This document shows positions 22,800 through 32,105 of a stretch of DNA of 64,000 nt, in pieces. Origin of the DNA: Chloracidobacterium sp. (GTDB taxonomy: Bacteria > Acidobacteriota > Blastocatellia > Pyrinomonadales > Pyrinomonadaceae); contig JADJTD010000001.1 of NCBI GenBank assembly GCA_016711345.1, positions 3,281,001 through 3,345,000 on the forward strand, in the 5' to 3' direction. The notes under the pieces were generated by a model. That model made no database searches, had not been told where the DNA came from, and saw only the letters and a program-made list of their open reading frames with translations. Each line of letters starts with the position of its first letter. The first letter of the stretch is position 1. Both the position numbers and the translations under genes were made by a program.

Positions 22800-24986
22800 A
22801 TGCAAAACACTAGAATCGTAATTTCCATGTCGCTTATTCTCGGAGTTCTTTTGGTTAGTACCACCTTAAGTGTTTTAGCATCGCAGCTAAACATTATCGG
22901 CCCGGCCGGAAGCTGGCAATTCGGCCGACAAGTGGTTGCTTTGCCAAATGGAAATATTGCGGTCAGTGACCCAAGTTTTTCTTTGAATGGACTGACGGAT
23001 GTCGGAGCCGTTTACCTGTACGACGGCGGTACAGGTGCATTGATCAGCGCCATGACAGGGCTGAACCAAAACGATCAGGTTGGCAATCAGGGAATCTTTG
23101 TATTGCCTAGTGGTGATTTCATTGTCGCAAGTCCATATTGGGACAACGGCACCGTTTATGGCGCAGGTGCAGTAACCTGGTGCAGTAAGACAACAGGCTG
23201 TCCGCCTACTATCTCCGCAGCAAACTCTCTTGTAGGAGCCTCATCAGGCGATGCAGTGGGTTTCAAAAATGATCCGGGTTTGACGCCGGCAAACATTGCG
23301 ATACTGAACAATGGTAACTATGTAGTTGGAAGCTATTTGTGGGACGGCAACGGAATTACCGATGCGGGCGCCGCGACATTATGTCAGGCTGACGGCAGCA
23401 CCGTTGGACCGGTGTCCGCCGCGAACTCGCTTGTCGGTTCGATGTACCCGGCTTACGTCGGCAACAAAATCACCGCATTAACGAATGGCAATTATGTTGT
23501 CAACGGAAAAGTGAATAATACTACTGGCGCGGTGACATTTGGCAACGGAACGACCGGCATCACCGGCGTGGTTTCATCTGCGAACTCGCTGGTCGGCTCC
23601 GGTGTTGGCATAGTCACTGCGTTGAAAAATGGAAATTACGTTGTCACAAGCACCGGCTGGGATAACGGTTCGATCCAGGACGTAGGAGCAGTAACATTTT
23701 GCAACGTAACAACAGGAACTGTAGGCATTGTAACAGCGAGCAATTCTCTTGTCGGCTCACGGCCTTATGATAAAGTTGGTTACGCCGGTATTACTGCATT
23801 GAGTAATGGAAACTACGTCGTTAACAGCTATATTTGGGATAACGGTGTAATGTCAAACGCGGGCGCGATCACGTTTGGAAATGGGACAGTCGGCGTTTCA
23901 GGTGCCGTATCGTCTTCGAATTCGCTGGTGGGAACAAAAACCGATGATCAGATTGGCAGTAGCGGTCTGGGTCCGGACAATCCAGGCATGGGGGTGATCG
24001 CGCTAGCAAACGGCAATTACGTGATAAACAGCTCCGATTGGGATAACGGTGCGATAACGGATGTTGGTGCGGTAACTTTTGCTAACGGGACGACGGGGTT
24101 GACGGGGACGATCTCGGAAGCAAATTCCCTTGTGGGCACTGTCGCGGGCGAATCTGTTGGATTTGCCGGAGTTACCGCACTGACGAATGGTAATTATGTT
24201 GTATGCGATTCAAGCTGGACGAACGAAGTTGGTGTGACGGTTGGAGCTGCCACATTTGGAAATGGCACCAATGGCGTAGTTGGACATGTAACATCCGCGA
24301 ATTCGCTCGTGGGTTCGACGCCTGGTGATTGGGTTTGCGGCTATTCGGTGACCGCTTTGACCAACGGCAATTATGTGGTCGGTAGCCCTTACTGGGATAA
24401 CGGTCCAATTGTGGATGCCGGCGCCGTAACATTGGGAAATGGAATCAGTGGAACGACCGGTGTTGTCTCGAACGCAAATTCGTTGGTTGGCTCGTCTACG
24501 AATGATCGCCTTGGATGGTACACCGTTGCTCTGGCCAACGGAAGCTATGTAACGATCAATAGCAGTTGGGATAACGGGCCAATCACAGATGTCGGTGCCG
24601 TGACGTTTGGAAATGGAACTACAGGAATTACAGGGCCAATCACCGCCCGGAACTCACTACTGGGCTCGGCTTCGTCGGATGTGATAGGAAACGGGCGCGT
24701 TACTGCGTTAAGCAATGGTAATTACATCGTTAATAGTCCCAATGTCTGGAACGGCGCAATTTATAGAGCCGGGGCCATTACTCTGGGATATCCATTTGCT
24801 AGCGGCATTCTGAACTCCTCTAACAGTGTGTTTGGGACAACAGCTTACGCCGATCTTACACAAAATTCGTCATTCGACTACGTTCACCGCCAACTGGTTG
24901 TAGGGCGTCCTCGGGATAATATTGTTACGTTTTTACGCCTTCGACCAAATCCTGTTTCGTTGGCTGTCGCATCAGAGGAGTTTTGA
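22800..24986 (+). CDS. Large secreted repeat beta-propeller protein
   Basis: A 728-residue exported protein with a signal peptide (about residues 1-28, ending VLASQ). It carries about ten to eleven tandem units of 50-65 residues, each with the pattern ALxNGNYVV, then W/Y-DNG, then DVGAVTFGNGTTG, then S-ANSLVGS, then D-VG. The pattern fits FG-GAP/integrin-alpha-like propeller repeats and is close in wording to the DUF5650-type repeat, from memory. Start at the ATG at 22800 is preferred; the upstream TTG at 22716 would put the signal peptide too far in. It probably acts at the cell surface; ligand unknown. Repeat units are diverged, so not a recent expansion. Confidence 0.8.
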   Translation: MQNTRIVISMSLILGVLLVSTTLSVLASQLNIIGPAGSWQFGRQVVALPNGNIAVSDPSFSLNGLTDVGAVYLYDGGTGALISAMTGLNQNDQVGNQGIFVLPSGDFIVASPYWDNGTVYGAGAVTWCSKTTGCPPTISAANSLVGASSGDAVGFKNDPGLTPANIAILNNGNYVVGSYLWDGNGITDAGAATLCQADGSTVGPVSAANSLVGSMYPAYVGNKITALTNGNYVVNGKVNNTTGAVTFGNGTTGITGVVSSANSLVGSGVGIVTALKNGNYVVTSTGWDNGSIQDVGAVTFCNVTTGTVGIVTASNSLVGSRPYDKVGYAGITALSNGNYVVNSYIWDNGVMSNAGAITFGNGTVGVSGAVSSSNSLVGTKTDDQIGSSGLGPDNPGMGVIALANGNYVINSSDWDNGAITDVGAVTFANGTTGLTGTISEANSLVGTVAGESVGFAGVTALTNGNYVVCDSSWTNEVGVTVGAATFGNGTNGVVGHVTSANSLVGSTPGDWVCGYSVTALTNGNYVVGSPYWDNGPIVDAGAVTLGNGISGTTGVVSNANSLVGSSTNDRLGWYTVALANGSYVTINSSWDNGPITDVGAVTFGNGTTGITGPITARNSLLGSASSDVIGNGRVTALSNGNYIVNSPNVWNGAIYRAGAITLGYPFASGILNSSNSVFGTTAYADLTQNSSFDYVHRQLVVGRPRDNIVTFLRLRPNPVSLAVASEEF

Positions 24987-25031
24987 CAGCGACACTGGCG
25001 CAAATTCTGATGAGACATATAAAAAAAGACT

Positions 25032-26318
25032 TTACTGACGACGATACACAATTCTACCGCCGACCATAGTGGCTACTGCGGCACCAGTGAATTCCCAATT
25101 GTCGAATGGTGAATTTCGGGATTTTGAACGTGACTCACTATTCTTATATGTCCATTTCAGGTCGGGATCAATGATAGTGATATCAGCTATTGACCCGGGA
25201 TGAAGCGTTCCGCGGTCTTTCAATTTGAATATCTTTACCGGGTTTGATGAGCACAATTCGACCAATCTGACTAAATCGATAATCCCTTTATTTACAATCT
25301 GTTGAAATGCTAAACCTAAAGCTGTTTCTAGTCCAATAATGCCGAATGGGGCACGGTCGTATTCTAGAGCTTTTTCGTCTGCGTGGTGCGGTGCGTGGTC
25401 GGTAGCGATGGCGTCGATCGTGCCGTCTTTAATGCCTTCGATGATGGCTTCGAGATGTTCTTCGGATCGCAAAGGCGGCGCCATTTTGGTGTTGGTGTCG
25501 TAGCCCTCGACCGATTTGTCGGTCAGCGTGAAATGATGCGGCGTGACCTCGCAGGTGACATTAATGCCTTCTGCCTTTGCACGGCGTACCGCTTCGACCG
25601 CACCTTTCGTCGAGACGTGCGCGATGTGGATGTGCGAGCCGGTTTCTTTGGCAAGAATAATATCGCGGACGGCGTCGATGTCTTCGGCAAGAGCTGGCAT
25701 GCCTTTGAGACCGAGTAGAAGCGAGATCCGGCCTTCGTGCATAACGCCGCCGCTTGAGAGTGACTTGTCCTCACAATGATCGATCACCGGCAGATCAAAA
25801 TCGCGGGCGTACTGCATCGCACGACGCATAATTCCGGCGTTCGGCACAGGACGTCCGTCGTCAGAAACCGCAACCGCACCGGCCGCTTTCATTTCACCCA
25901 TCTCGGCCAGTTCCGATCCGTCGGAGGATTTTGTGATCGCACCGATCGGGAAAACATTCGCAAGCCCGGCACGCTCGGCCTGTTCGATCATGTACCGAGT
26001 GATCGCGGCGTTGTCGTTGACCGGATTTGTATTCGGCATAGGACACACGCTCGTCCAACCGCCCGCAACTGCCGCTGCACAACCGCTTGCTATCGTTTCC
26101 TTATGCTCTTGTCCCGGCTCACGCAGATGGACGTGCATGTCGATAAAGCCCGGAGCAACGATCAAGCCTGTGGCGTCAAAGGTCTCAACATCCTCCGGTT
26201 TATCTTCACCACGACCGATCCACGCCGTGACTTTTCCGTCTTCAATAAGTACATCCATCCCGCTGTTTTGGCCCTGAGCAGGATCGATTAGGTGGCCATT
26301 TGCAATAAGAAGTTTCAT
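25032..26318 (-). CDS. pyrC: Dihydroorotase (class I)
   Basis: Third step of pyrimidine synthesis, cyclising carbamoyl aspartate. The 428-residue amidohydrolase has the zinc motif [16 protein letters not shown], the [14 protein letters not shown] segment, DHCED, HIAHVST and the C-terminal ATDHAPHH with the catalytic Asp. Class I features are complete, so it should be active rather than a PyrC-like pseudo-subunit. It ends the minus-strand unit pyrR-pyrB-DinB-like-pyrC. Confidence 0.94.
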   Translation of the reverse strand: MKLLIANGHLIDPAQGQNSGMDVLIEDGKVTAWIGRGEDKPEDVETFDATGLIVAPGFIDMHVHLREPGQEHKETIASGCAAAVAGGWTSVCPMPNTNPVNDNAAITRYMIEQAERAGLANVFPIGAITKSSDGSELAEMGEMKAAGAVAVSDDGRPVPNAGIMRRAMQYARDFDLPVIDHCEDKSLSSGGVMHEGRISLLLGLKGMPALAEDIDAVRDIILAKETGSHIHIAHVSTKGAVEAVRRAKAEGINVTCEVTPHHFTLTDKSVEGYDTNTKMAPPLRSEEHLEAIIEGIKDGTIDAIATDHAPHHADEKALEYDRAPFGIIGLETALGLAFQQIVNKGIIDLVRLVELCSSNPVKIFKLKDRGTLHPGSIADITIIDPDLKWTYKNSESRSKSRNSPFDNWEFTGAAVATMVGGRIVYRRQ

Positions 26319-26330
26319 TTTCGAATGCCG

Positions 26331-26951
26331 TTATTTTTTAGGGTATTTTTTATCGACCTTTACTTCTTTCAGTTGAGCTAGATGGCGTTCGCTGTGGCCT
26401 GTCATAAACAATATCCATTGATAAGCATCCATTGTTCCCATCGGGGCCTGGCCGAAATGGTTGCGCAGATCGAGTTGGTTGTTCTTAATAAAGTCAATCG
26501 TTGTGTTGCGAGTCTTTTCAAAACTGGAGATCAGGTCTTCGCGGGTTTTCCAGCGGCCGTTTGGGCGAACCGGTTCAGGCGCAGTGAATTTTTGCTGTCG
26601 ATTTGTGACTGATAGAATGATCGCCGTGTCGGCAACTCGAAAAGGATCTTTGCACTCAGGCACGGGCGATTTCAGGACCTTATCTGTAACCGTTCCAAAC
26701 AGAGCGGTTTCGACCACAGTGATATGTTCTGCGATCTCGGCAATCGTCCAACGGCCTTCGGCTGCGCGAAAATTAAGCTGCTTGTTAGACAGATTTGTCA
26801 GTTGCACGATGTAGTCGGCTTTTGTGTCGTTCAAATATTTTAAAGCAAAGTCACGATCTTTTTCCGTGAAAACTTTGGCAGGTGCCTGTGCAAACGATTG
26901 CAAGGCCGACAATAAAATTGCGAACAAACTAATTACAAATATTTTTTTCAT
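26331..26951 (-). CDS. Exported DinB-superfamily protein
   Basis: A 206-residue protein with a signal peptide (residues 1-22, ending FAQ) and a four-helix DinB-like domain: AEGRWTIAEIAEHI in the first half supplies the first His and the MTGHSERHLAQL segment near the C terminus supplies two more, consistent with a metal site. DinB_2-type enzymes include thiol-dependent transferases, but the export signal is unusual for a cytoplasmic family. It sits between pyrB and pyrC (12-base gap to pyrC), probably cotranscribed without a known link to pyrimidines. Confidence 0.8.
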   Translation of the reverse strand: MKKIFVISLFAILLSALQSFAQAPAKVFTEKDRDFALKYLNDTKADYIVQLTNLSNKQLNFRAAEGRWTIAEIAEHITVVETALFGTVTDKVLKSPVPECKDPFRVADTAIILSVTNRQQKFTAPEPVRPNGRWKTREDLISSFEKTRNTTIDFIKNNQLDLRNHFGQAPMGTMDAYQWILFMTGHSERHLAQLKEVKVDKKYPKK

Positions 26952-26970
26952 TTCATTATTCCCCTTAATT

Positions 26971-27915
26971 CTAGTTTCCCATAGTGCCGCCGGTTGCTAA
27001 ATATAGTACTGCCATGCGAACGGCGACGCCGTATTTTACCTGATCTAAAATGAGTGAACGAGAGCTGTCGGCTACGTCGGACGAGATCTCGATACCGCGA
27101 TTCATCGGGCCGGGATGTAAGACTATTGCGTCTTTTTTTGCAAGATCGAGACGTTCGTTTGTCAGGCCGTAGTGGATCGCGTATTCGCGAAGGGTTGGGA
27201 AATATGCCGAATCTTGACGCTCGCGTTGGATGCGTAGGATCATCACTACGTCGGCTCCGACGATGGCGTCCTCAATATGGCCACATACCTGTAAATCTTT
27301 TTCGACAAGATGTTGGAAGTCTTCGGGTACGAGCGTTCCGGGGCCGGCGACCCGGACTTTTGCACCTAATTTTGTTAACAGATGAATGTTAGAACGTGCG
27401 ACGCGGCTGTGTAGAATGTCGCCGACGATAGCGACCTCAAGGCCCGCAATTGTTTTTTTGTGCTCTCGGATCGTCATCGCGTCAAGCAGTGCCTGAGTCG
27501 GATGTTCGTTGGAGCCATCGCCGGCGTTGACGATAGCGGCTTTGCTTACTTTTGCAAGCTGATGCGGAACGCCTGCGCTCGAGTGACGAACCACAATACA
27601 ATCAGGGGCCATCGCGTCGAGATTTAATGCGGTATCTAAGAGCGTCTCGCCTTTGCTAAGGCTGGAAGAGGACACGCTAATATTAACGGCGTCTGCTGAA
27701 AGTCGTTTAGCCGCAAGTTCGAATGATGTGCGTGTGCGGGTTGAGGCTTCGAAAAAAAGATTGATGATCGTCTTGCCGCGAAGGGCCGGAACTTTTTTGA
27801 CTTCTCGTGTTGAGATCTCTGAGAAATTTTCAGCCGTGTCGAGAATGCCGATGATTTCCGCGGAGCTCAAATTGCGGATTCCGAGTAGGTCGCGTCTTCG
27901 GAAGGGCTTTTCCAT
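26971..27915 (-). CDS. pyrB: Aspartate carbamoyltransferase catalytic subunit
   Basis: Second step of pyrimidine synthesis. The 314-residue protein has the carbamoyl-phosphate motif [15 protein letters not shown], the HP-T-QALLD segment ([11 protein letters not shown]), and HPGPMNRG near the C terminus. No regulatory pyrI gene is present, as usual for PyrR-regulated systems. The start at 27915 is preferred over the longer TTG start at 27960, because that TTG lies inside the terminator hairpin at 27951-27976. Downstream of pyrR. Confidence 0.94.
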   Translation of the reverse strand: MEKPFRRRDLLGIRNLSSAEIIGILDTAENFSEISTREVKKVPALRGKTIINLFFEASTRTRTSFELAAKRLSADAVNISVSSSSLSKGETLLDTALNLDAMAPDCIVVRHSSAGVPHQLAKVSKAAIVNAGDGSNEHPTQALLDAMTIREHKKTIAGLEVAIVGDILHSRVARSNIHLLTKLGAKVRVAGPGTLVPEDFQHLVEKDLQVCGHIEDAIVGADVVMILRIQRERQDSAYFPTLREYAIHYGLTNERLDLAKKDAIVLHPGPMNRGIEISSDVADSSRSLILDQVKYGVAVRMAVLYLATGGTMGN

Positions 27916-27950
27916 TTGGTTACTCGCAGCCTGGCAGTCTGCGTTCCGAC

Positions 27951-27985
27951 AAAAAAGCAAGGTGTTTACCTTGCTTCAAAAAAAA
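27951..27985 (-). terminator. Terminator/attenuator between pyrR and pyrB
   Basis: On the minus strand, AAGCAAGGT, loop AAAC, ACCTTGCTT then TTTT, immediately after the pyrR stop (27986) and 36 bases before the pyrB start. It would stop most transcription leaving pyrR, so pyrB expression needs read-through. No clear PyrR-binding anti-antiterminator was found. Confidence 0.75.
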
Positions 27986-28555
27986 CTAACTTGTCGGCCT
28001 TTCAAAAATGCCAACGGCTTCAACATCGTCAAATTCTTTTAGCATGACCTTAATGATCTCGTCCGGCGTTGTTTGAACGTAACTTCCCACAAAATCGGCT
28101 TGGATCGGCAGCTCACGATGTTCTTTGCCACGGTCGATGAGGACAGCAAGTTGGACGCGTTTTGGGCGGCCAAAATCCATCAACTGATCGAGAGCTGCTC
28201 GAATCGTTCTGCCGGTATAGAGCACATCGTCCACCAAGATGATCTTCTTGCCCTCGATGTCATGTTCAAGTTCTGTGCGATTGACGATCGGGTTGGCTCC
28301 GACGGTTGAGAGGTCGTCGCGGTAAAGGGTAATGTCGAGAATACCATAGAGCGGACGCTCGCCTTCGAGGGCTTCGATCTTTTCGACAATGCGTTCTGCA
28401 AGAGGCACGCCCCGACGGCGGATGCCGACTATGTAAAGATCTTTAGGGCCGCTGTTTTTCTCAACGATCTCAGTGGCAAGCCGCCGCAGGGCTCGCTTCA
28501 TTGCCGCCGAATCCATGATCCGCGACTTTTCAATCAGATGTAGTTCGTCTGCCAT
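27986..28555 (-). CDS. pyrR: Bifunctional pyrimidine regulator / uracil phosphoribosyltransferase
   Basis: PyrR senses UMP/UTP and attenuates pyrimidine genes; it may also make UMP from uracil and PRPP. The 189-residue protein has the PRPP loop [18 protein letters not shown] (here [13 protein letters not shown]) and the [10 protein letters not shown] segment. The start at 28555 is chosen over 28594 because the upstream portion is AT-rich and unlike the family. Heads the minus-strand pyr unit and is followed by a terminator. Confidence 0.93.
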   Translation of the reverse strand: MADELHLIEKSRIMDSAAMKRALRRLATEIVEKNSGPKDLYIVGIRRRGVPLAERIVEKIEALEGERPLYGILDITLYRDDLSTVGANPIVNRTELEHDIEGKKIILVDDVLYTGRTIRAALDQLMDFGRPKRVQLAVLIDRGKEHRELPIQADFVGSYVQTTPDEIIKVMLKEFDDVEAVGIFERPTS

Positions 28556-28653
28556 TAGAAAGCAAATCGTAGCAAAGGGAAGTTGAAAGTTCAAAGATTG
28601 GAGTTAGGAAGTTTTGATTAAAGGTATGTTCAACTAGAATTTAATCGACTGTT

Positions 28654-29724
28654 ATGTCCAAACTTTGGCAAAAACTGATTCGACCCATTATGTTTGGTTT
28701 GGACGCCGAGCGGGCGCATGAACTTGGGATCGAGGCGTTGAAACTCGGACTTGGCGGGCTTGCATCCGGCTGGAAAGACGTTGAGTTTGACCCTACAGAG
28801 CTATTTGGGCTGAAATTTGCGAATCCGCTTGGAATCGCCGCCGGATTCGATAAGAACGGAGTCGTTGTCAATCAACTCGCTTCAATGGGATTCGGATTTG
28901 TCGAAGTTGGCACGGTTACACATAAACCGCAGCCGGGAAATCCGAAGCCGCGAATGTTTCGGTTGCCGGAAGACAAAGCGTTAATCAACCAGCTTGGATT
29001 TAACAACGACGGTGCTGTGGCGGTGGCTGAACGGTTGAAGAAACTAGATCGTCGATGCATTGTCGGCGTGAATATCGGCAGGAATAAAGACGTTCCAAAT
29101 GAAGAGGCGACAGAAAATTATCTGAAGTGTTTTGAGATAATTCACGGGGTTGCCGACTATGTTGCGGTCAATGTCTCGTCGCCAAACACGCCAAATCTTA
29201 GAGAACTACAGCGTGGCGACAGTTTAGAAGAACTTCTCGGAGCGTTGAAAAATCGAAATGTAGAGCTTGGAACAAAGCCTTTGCTTGTGAAGATCGCACC
29301 TGATCTTACTGAGGGCGAGATAGAAACTGTTGTCGATATTGTGTTGCGATTTGAAATTTCGGGAATTATTGCGACGAACACAACGATCTTGCGCGACGGC
29401 CTGGTCAGCCAAAATATCGAGCAGATCGGTGCAGGTGGATTAAGCGGAAAACCGCTTGAAAAACGTGCTAACGATCTCATATCCGCAGTATTTCGTCACA
29501 CAAAAGGCAGGCTGCCAATAATCGGGGTCGGCGGGCTTTTTACTGCTGAAGATGCATTTGCAAAGATCGCTGCAGGGGCTTCGCTGATTCAGGCCTATAC
29601 GGGCTTTGTTTATGGCGGGCCTGGGTTTGCAAAGGAAATCAATAATGGCCTGTCAGGTATCATAAAGAGGCGAGGATTTAGGACCTTTGACGAAGCGGTC
29701 GGTACGGATAGCGGCTTTAGATAA
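28654..29724 (+). CDS. pyrD: Dihydroorotate dehydrogenase (quinone, class 2)
   Basis: Fourth step of pyrimidine synthesis, feeding electrons to the membrane quinone pool. The 356-residue protein has an N-terminal helical membrane-association segment typical of class 2 (residues 1-40), NPLGIAAGFDKNG for FMN binding, GFVEVGTVTHKPQ, NVSSPNTPNLRELQ with the catalytic Ser, and GIIATNTTI with the C-terminal GGLF and YTGFVY. Divergent from pyrR (98 bases apart), so pyrR, pyrB, pyrC and pyrD are clustered here; pyrE/pyrF are outside. Confidence 0.94.
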   Translation: MSKLWQKLIRPIMFGLDAERAHELGIEALKLGLGGLASGWKDVEFDPTELFGLKFANPLGIAAGFDKNGVVVNQLASMGFGFVEVGTVTHKPQPGNPKPRMFRLPEDKALINQLGFNNDGAVAVAERLKKLDRRCIVGVNIGRNKDVPNEEATENYLKCFEIIHGVADYVAVNVSSPNTPNLRELQRGDSLEELLGALKNRNVELGTKPLLVKIAPDLTEGEIETVVDIVLRFEISGIIATNTTILRDGLVSQNIEQIGAGGLSGKPLEKRANDLISAVFRHTKGRLPIIGVGGLFTAEDAFAKIAAGASLIQAYTGFVYGGPGFAKEINNGLSGIIKRRGFRTFDEAVGTDSGFR

Positions 29725-30150
29725 GCGGGGGAAAATACTGTCTGATGGTTACTGAGTTTAACTGCCAGCTAGACCCGTTAGTCTTGTTTTTTGACATTTC
29801 TTGAATTTCTGCGGTCTTTTGCGGGGAAAGAATATCCCGCAAATAGGCCACGAAAGCAAAGTAGAACAAATTAAAGTGTCAAAAGGGCAATCGGAGACCC
29901 CCAAAAAGCCATTTTACAACCCCAAAAAGCCATCGAAAAATTGGGCAGCTCTGCATAGCTTATGTGCTCGTTCACCATTTTGCTGTCATCGACTCATCAG
30001 ACCTCTTGATAGTACTCTTCATCGCTGCATGCATGTCTCTTGGCCATCTCCGCGGGAAAATACCTCCGCCATCCTCCAAAGAAAGCAAGTTAAGACAAAA
30101 GGGAAAGGACTCAAAATCCCGATCAAGACACTGGCAAGCCCGTTCGCAGG
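29725..30150. other. Gap without a convincing gene
   Basis: Contains a 7-bp hairpin at 29819-29842 (TTGCGGG / CCCGCAA, 10-base loop), and a near-direct repeat CCCCAAAAAGCCAT at 29899 and 29919 separated by about 20 bases. A 117-codon plus-strand frame at 29801-30154 has no ribosome site and an atypical composition, so it is not called. Confidence 0.4.
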
Positions 30151-30178
30151 TTGACACTCTACACCCAGACACTATAAT
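30151..30178 (+). promoter_or_regulatory. Consensus sigma-70 promoter of the yceD-rpmF-fab operon
   Basis: Perfect -35 TTGACA (30151-30156) and perfect -10 TATAAT (30173-30178) with a 16-base spacer, 39 bases before the yceD start. Transcription would begin near 30185. Confidence 0.85.
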
Positions 30179-30217
30179 TACCCTTTGCCTTTTGGCTACT
30201 AAAGGCAGCTTTTGACA

Positions 30218-30730
30218 ATGATCATCGATCTGGACAGTGTAGGAAAAGTTGCGAAGGCTATCGCGATCGCATTCGATCCTGCGGAGATCGATCTCGAAGG
30301 CGAAGATGCGACGCTCAAGGGCAAGACCGAATTTGCGGGTGAATCGCAGCGACTGGATGGCAAAGCCCATATCCGTGGAGCGATCAGGGCAGATATTTTG
30401 CTTAATTGTACGCGGTGTCTCGAACCCGTTGAGAATCAGGTCGAAGTTGTATTTGAAGATATTTTCGTCAATGCAATCGAAGAGCCAAACGCGGATGAGA
30501 TCGAGGTCGGAGTCGACAAGCTTGACGAATCGCTGGTGATCGACGGCAAGATCGATATTGCAGAAGTAGTTCGTGAGCAGCTTTTGCTGGCTTTGCCGGA
30601 GCAGGTTTTTTGTAAGGAAGATTGTAAAGGTTTGTGTGCGAAATGCGGTGCGAACCGAAATTTGATAGATTGTAAGTGTGCCGACAACGAGATAGACCCT
30701 CGTTGGGCGGCGTTGAAGAATTTGAACTAG
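30218..30730 (+). CDS. yceD: YceD/DUF177-family protein
   Basis: A 170-residue member of the DUF177 family, almost always encoded directly upstream of rpmF and linked to 23S rRNA/ribosome assembly. Two Cys clusters are visible: a CTRCLEP pair (about residue 66) and a C-terminal FCKEDCKGLCAKC...CKC cluster, likely zinc-binding. The start at 30218 is preferred to an upstream TTG at 30212. First gene of the operon behind the consensus promoter at 30151. Confidence 0.88.
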   Translation: MIIDLDSVGKVAKAIAIAFDPAEIDLEGEDATLKGKTEFAGESQRLDGKAHIRGAIRADILLNCTRCLEPVENQVEVVFEDIFVNAIEEPNADEIEVGVDKLDESLVIDGKIDIAEVVREQLLLALPEQVFCKEDCKGLCAKCGANRNLIDCKCADNEIDPRWAALKNLN

Positions 30731-30788
30731 CCGCGAAAAGGCGTAAAAGTCATTAACATAACTTTTGCGATTCTTGTGCTTTTTGCGG
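30731..30788. repeat. Imperfect hairpin between yceD and rpmF
   Basis: CCGCGAAAAGGCGTAAAAGT (30731-30750) pairs imperfectly with the segment from 30761 to 30788 (ACTTTTGCG inner half, TTTTTGCGG outer half). It may be an intergenic repeat or an RNA processing structure. Confidence 0.5.
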
Positions 30789-30810
30789 CCAATTATTTTT
30801 GAGGTAACTA

Positions 30811-30996
30811 ATGCCAAATCCAAAACGACGACATTCACATGCACGCACGCGTACGCGTCGTGCTCACGACGCTCTGACAACGCCGCAGTTCTACACGGAT
30901 AAAGATTCGGGCGAGACAAAGGTGCCGCACCGCATCGATGCAAAGACCGGAACATACAAAGGCCGAAAGATAATCGACGTCAAAAACGCGGAATAA
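30811..30996 (+). CDS. rpmF: 50S ribosomal protein L32
   Basis: A 61-residue ribosomal protein, essential component of the large subunit. The N terminus MPNPKRRHSHARTRTRRAHDAL is the L32 signature; the zinc-ribbon Cys pairs of some L32 forms are absent (this is the C-minus form). GAGG lies 9 bases upstream. The usual yceD-rpmF order confirms the assignment, and fatty-acid genes follow as in many bacteria. Confidence 0.95.
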   Translation: MPNPKRRHSHARTRTRRAHDALTTPQFYTDKDSGETKVPHRIDAKTGTYKGRKIIDVKNAE

Positions 30997-31008
30997 AAGT
31001 TTCTAGAG

Positions 31009-31096
31009 TTTATTGAATTCGTAGAGTTTATAGAGTTGAAATCAGAAAACTCGACGAACTCAAAAAATTCAACAAACTCAATAAACTCCATGAACT
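31009..31096. repeat. Inverted pair of 9-bp-unit arrays between rpmF and fabH
   Basis: The left arm (about 31011-31040) is built from 9-base units of the GAGTTTATT type; the right arm (about 31052-31096) from the complementary AACTCAATA type, about seven units in all. Together they form a long imperfect hairpin with an AT-rich loop. A minus-strand frame here is a by-product (Phe/Glu-rich string). Confidence 0.7.
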
Positions 31097-31105
31097 CAAT
31101 AACTA

Positions 31106-32086
31106 ATGGTTAATGCGGGAATCATCGGGATGGGACACGCTTATCCGGACGGTATTTTAACGAATGCCGACCTGGAAAAGATCGTCGATACCAACGATGA
31201 GTGGATAACCACGCGCACCGGCATCAAGCAGCGCCATAAGGCCGCACCCGACGAATACACTTCGCAATTCGGAGCAAAGGCAGCGACGTTGGCGTTGGAA
31301 CGTGCAGGGCTTGATGCGACTGACATCGAAATTATTATTTGTGCGACGACGACTCCAGATCAAATAATGCCTTCAACCGGTGCGTTGATTCAGGCAAAAA
31401 TCGGAGCGACAAATGCCGCCGGCATGGATGTTTTTGCGGCGTGTTCGGGTTTTTTGTATGGTTTGACGATGGTCGATTCAATGATCAAAACAGGCCAGAT
31501 CAAGCATGCATTGGTTATAGGTGCGGAAGTTCTTACTAAGTATGTTGATTACACAGATCGCGGAACGTGCGTAATTTTTGGTGACGGTTCGGGAGCTGCG
31601 GTGCTAGGGCCGGTGCCGGAAGGTAAAGGAATTCTCGCGACAAAGATACGTTCTGACGGCCGTTACGAAGATCAGCTTTATTCTCCCGGCGGCGGCACGA
31701 AGCTCGGAACCACACATCAAACAATAGATAACGGCGATCACTTTTTTAAGATGAAAGGCAATGAGCTTTTCAAGGTTGCCGTGCGTTCGATGGCAGATAT
31801 TTCTGCGGAAATGTTGGCAAAGGCTGGTTATACGGTAGATGATGTCGATCTTGTCATTCCGCATCAGGCGAATCAACGGATAACCGATGCCGTTGCGTCA
31901 CGACTTGGCGTGCCGGAAGAAAAAGTTTATTCGAATATTGCCCAGCATGGGAATACATCTTCGGCGTCGATACCTATCGCGTTGGATGAATGCATACAAT
32001 CAGGCCGTGTTAAAGAGGGAAGTCTTGTGCTGTTGACCGCGTTCGGCGGCGGAGCTACTTGGGGCGGAACGGTGGTTCGATTTTAG
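31106..32086 (+). CDS. fabH: Beta-ketoacyl-ACP synthase III
   Basis: Starts fatty-acid synthesis by condensing an acyl-CoA with malonyl-ACP. The 326-residue protein keeps the catalytic triad: Cys in FAACSGFLYGL (about residue 112), His in IPHQANQR (about 253), Asn in HGNTSSAS (about 282). The first gene of the fab block, separated from rpmF by the 9-bp-unit repeat, with fabD 19 bases downstream. Confidence 0.95.
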   Translation: MVNAGIIGMGHAYPDGILTNADLEKIVDTNDEWITTRTGIKQRHKAAPDEYTSQFGAKAATLALERAGLDATDIEIIICATTTPDQIMPSTGALIQAKIGATNAAGMDVFAACSGFLYGLTMVDSMIKTGQIKHALVIGAEVLTKYVDYTDRGTCVIFGDGSGAAVLGPVPEGKGILATKIRSDGRYEDQLYSPGGGTKLGTTHQTIDNGDHFFKMKGNELFKVAVRSMADISAEMLAKAGYTVDDVDLVIPHQANQRITDAVASRLGVPEEKVYSNIAQHGNTSSASIPIALDECIQSGRVKEGSLVLLTAFGGGATWGGTVVRF

Positions 32087-32105
32087 ATTTTGGATTTTAG
32101 ATTAA

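Noticed and set aside
29801..30154. 117-codon frame between pyrD and yceD
   Set aside because: Lacks a ribosome site, has high Lys/Pro/Ser composition and runs into the promoter at 30151.
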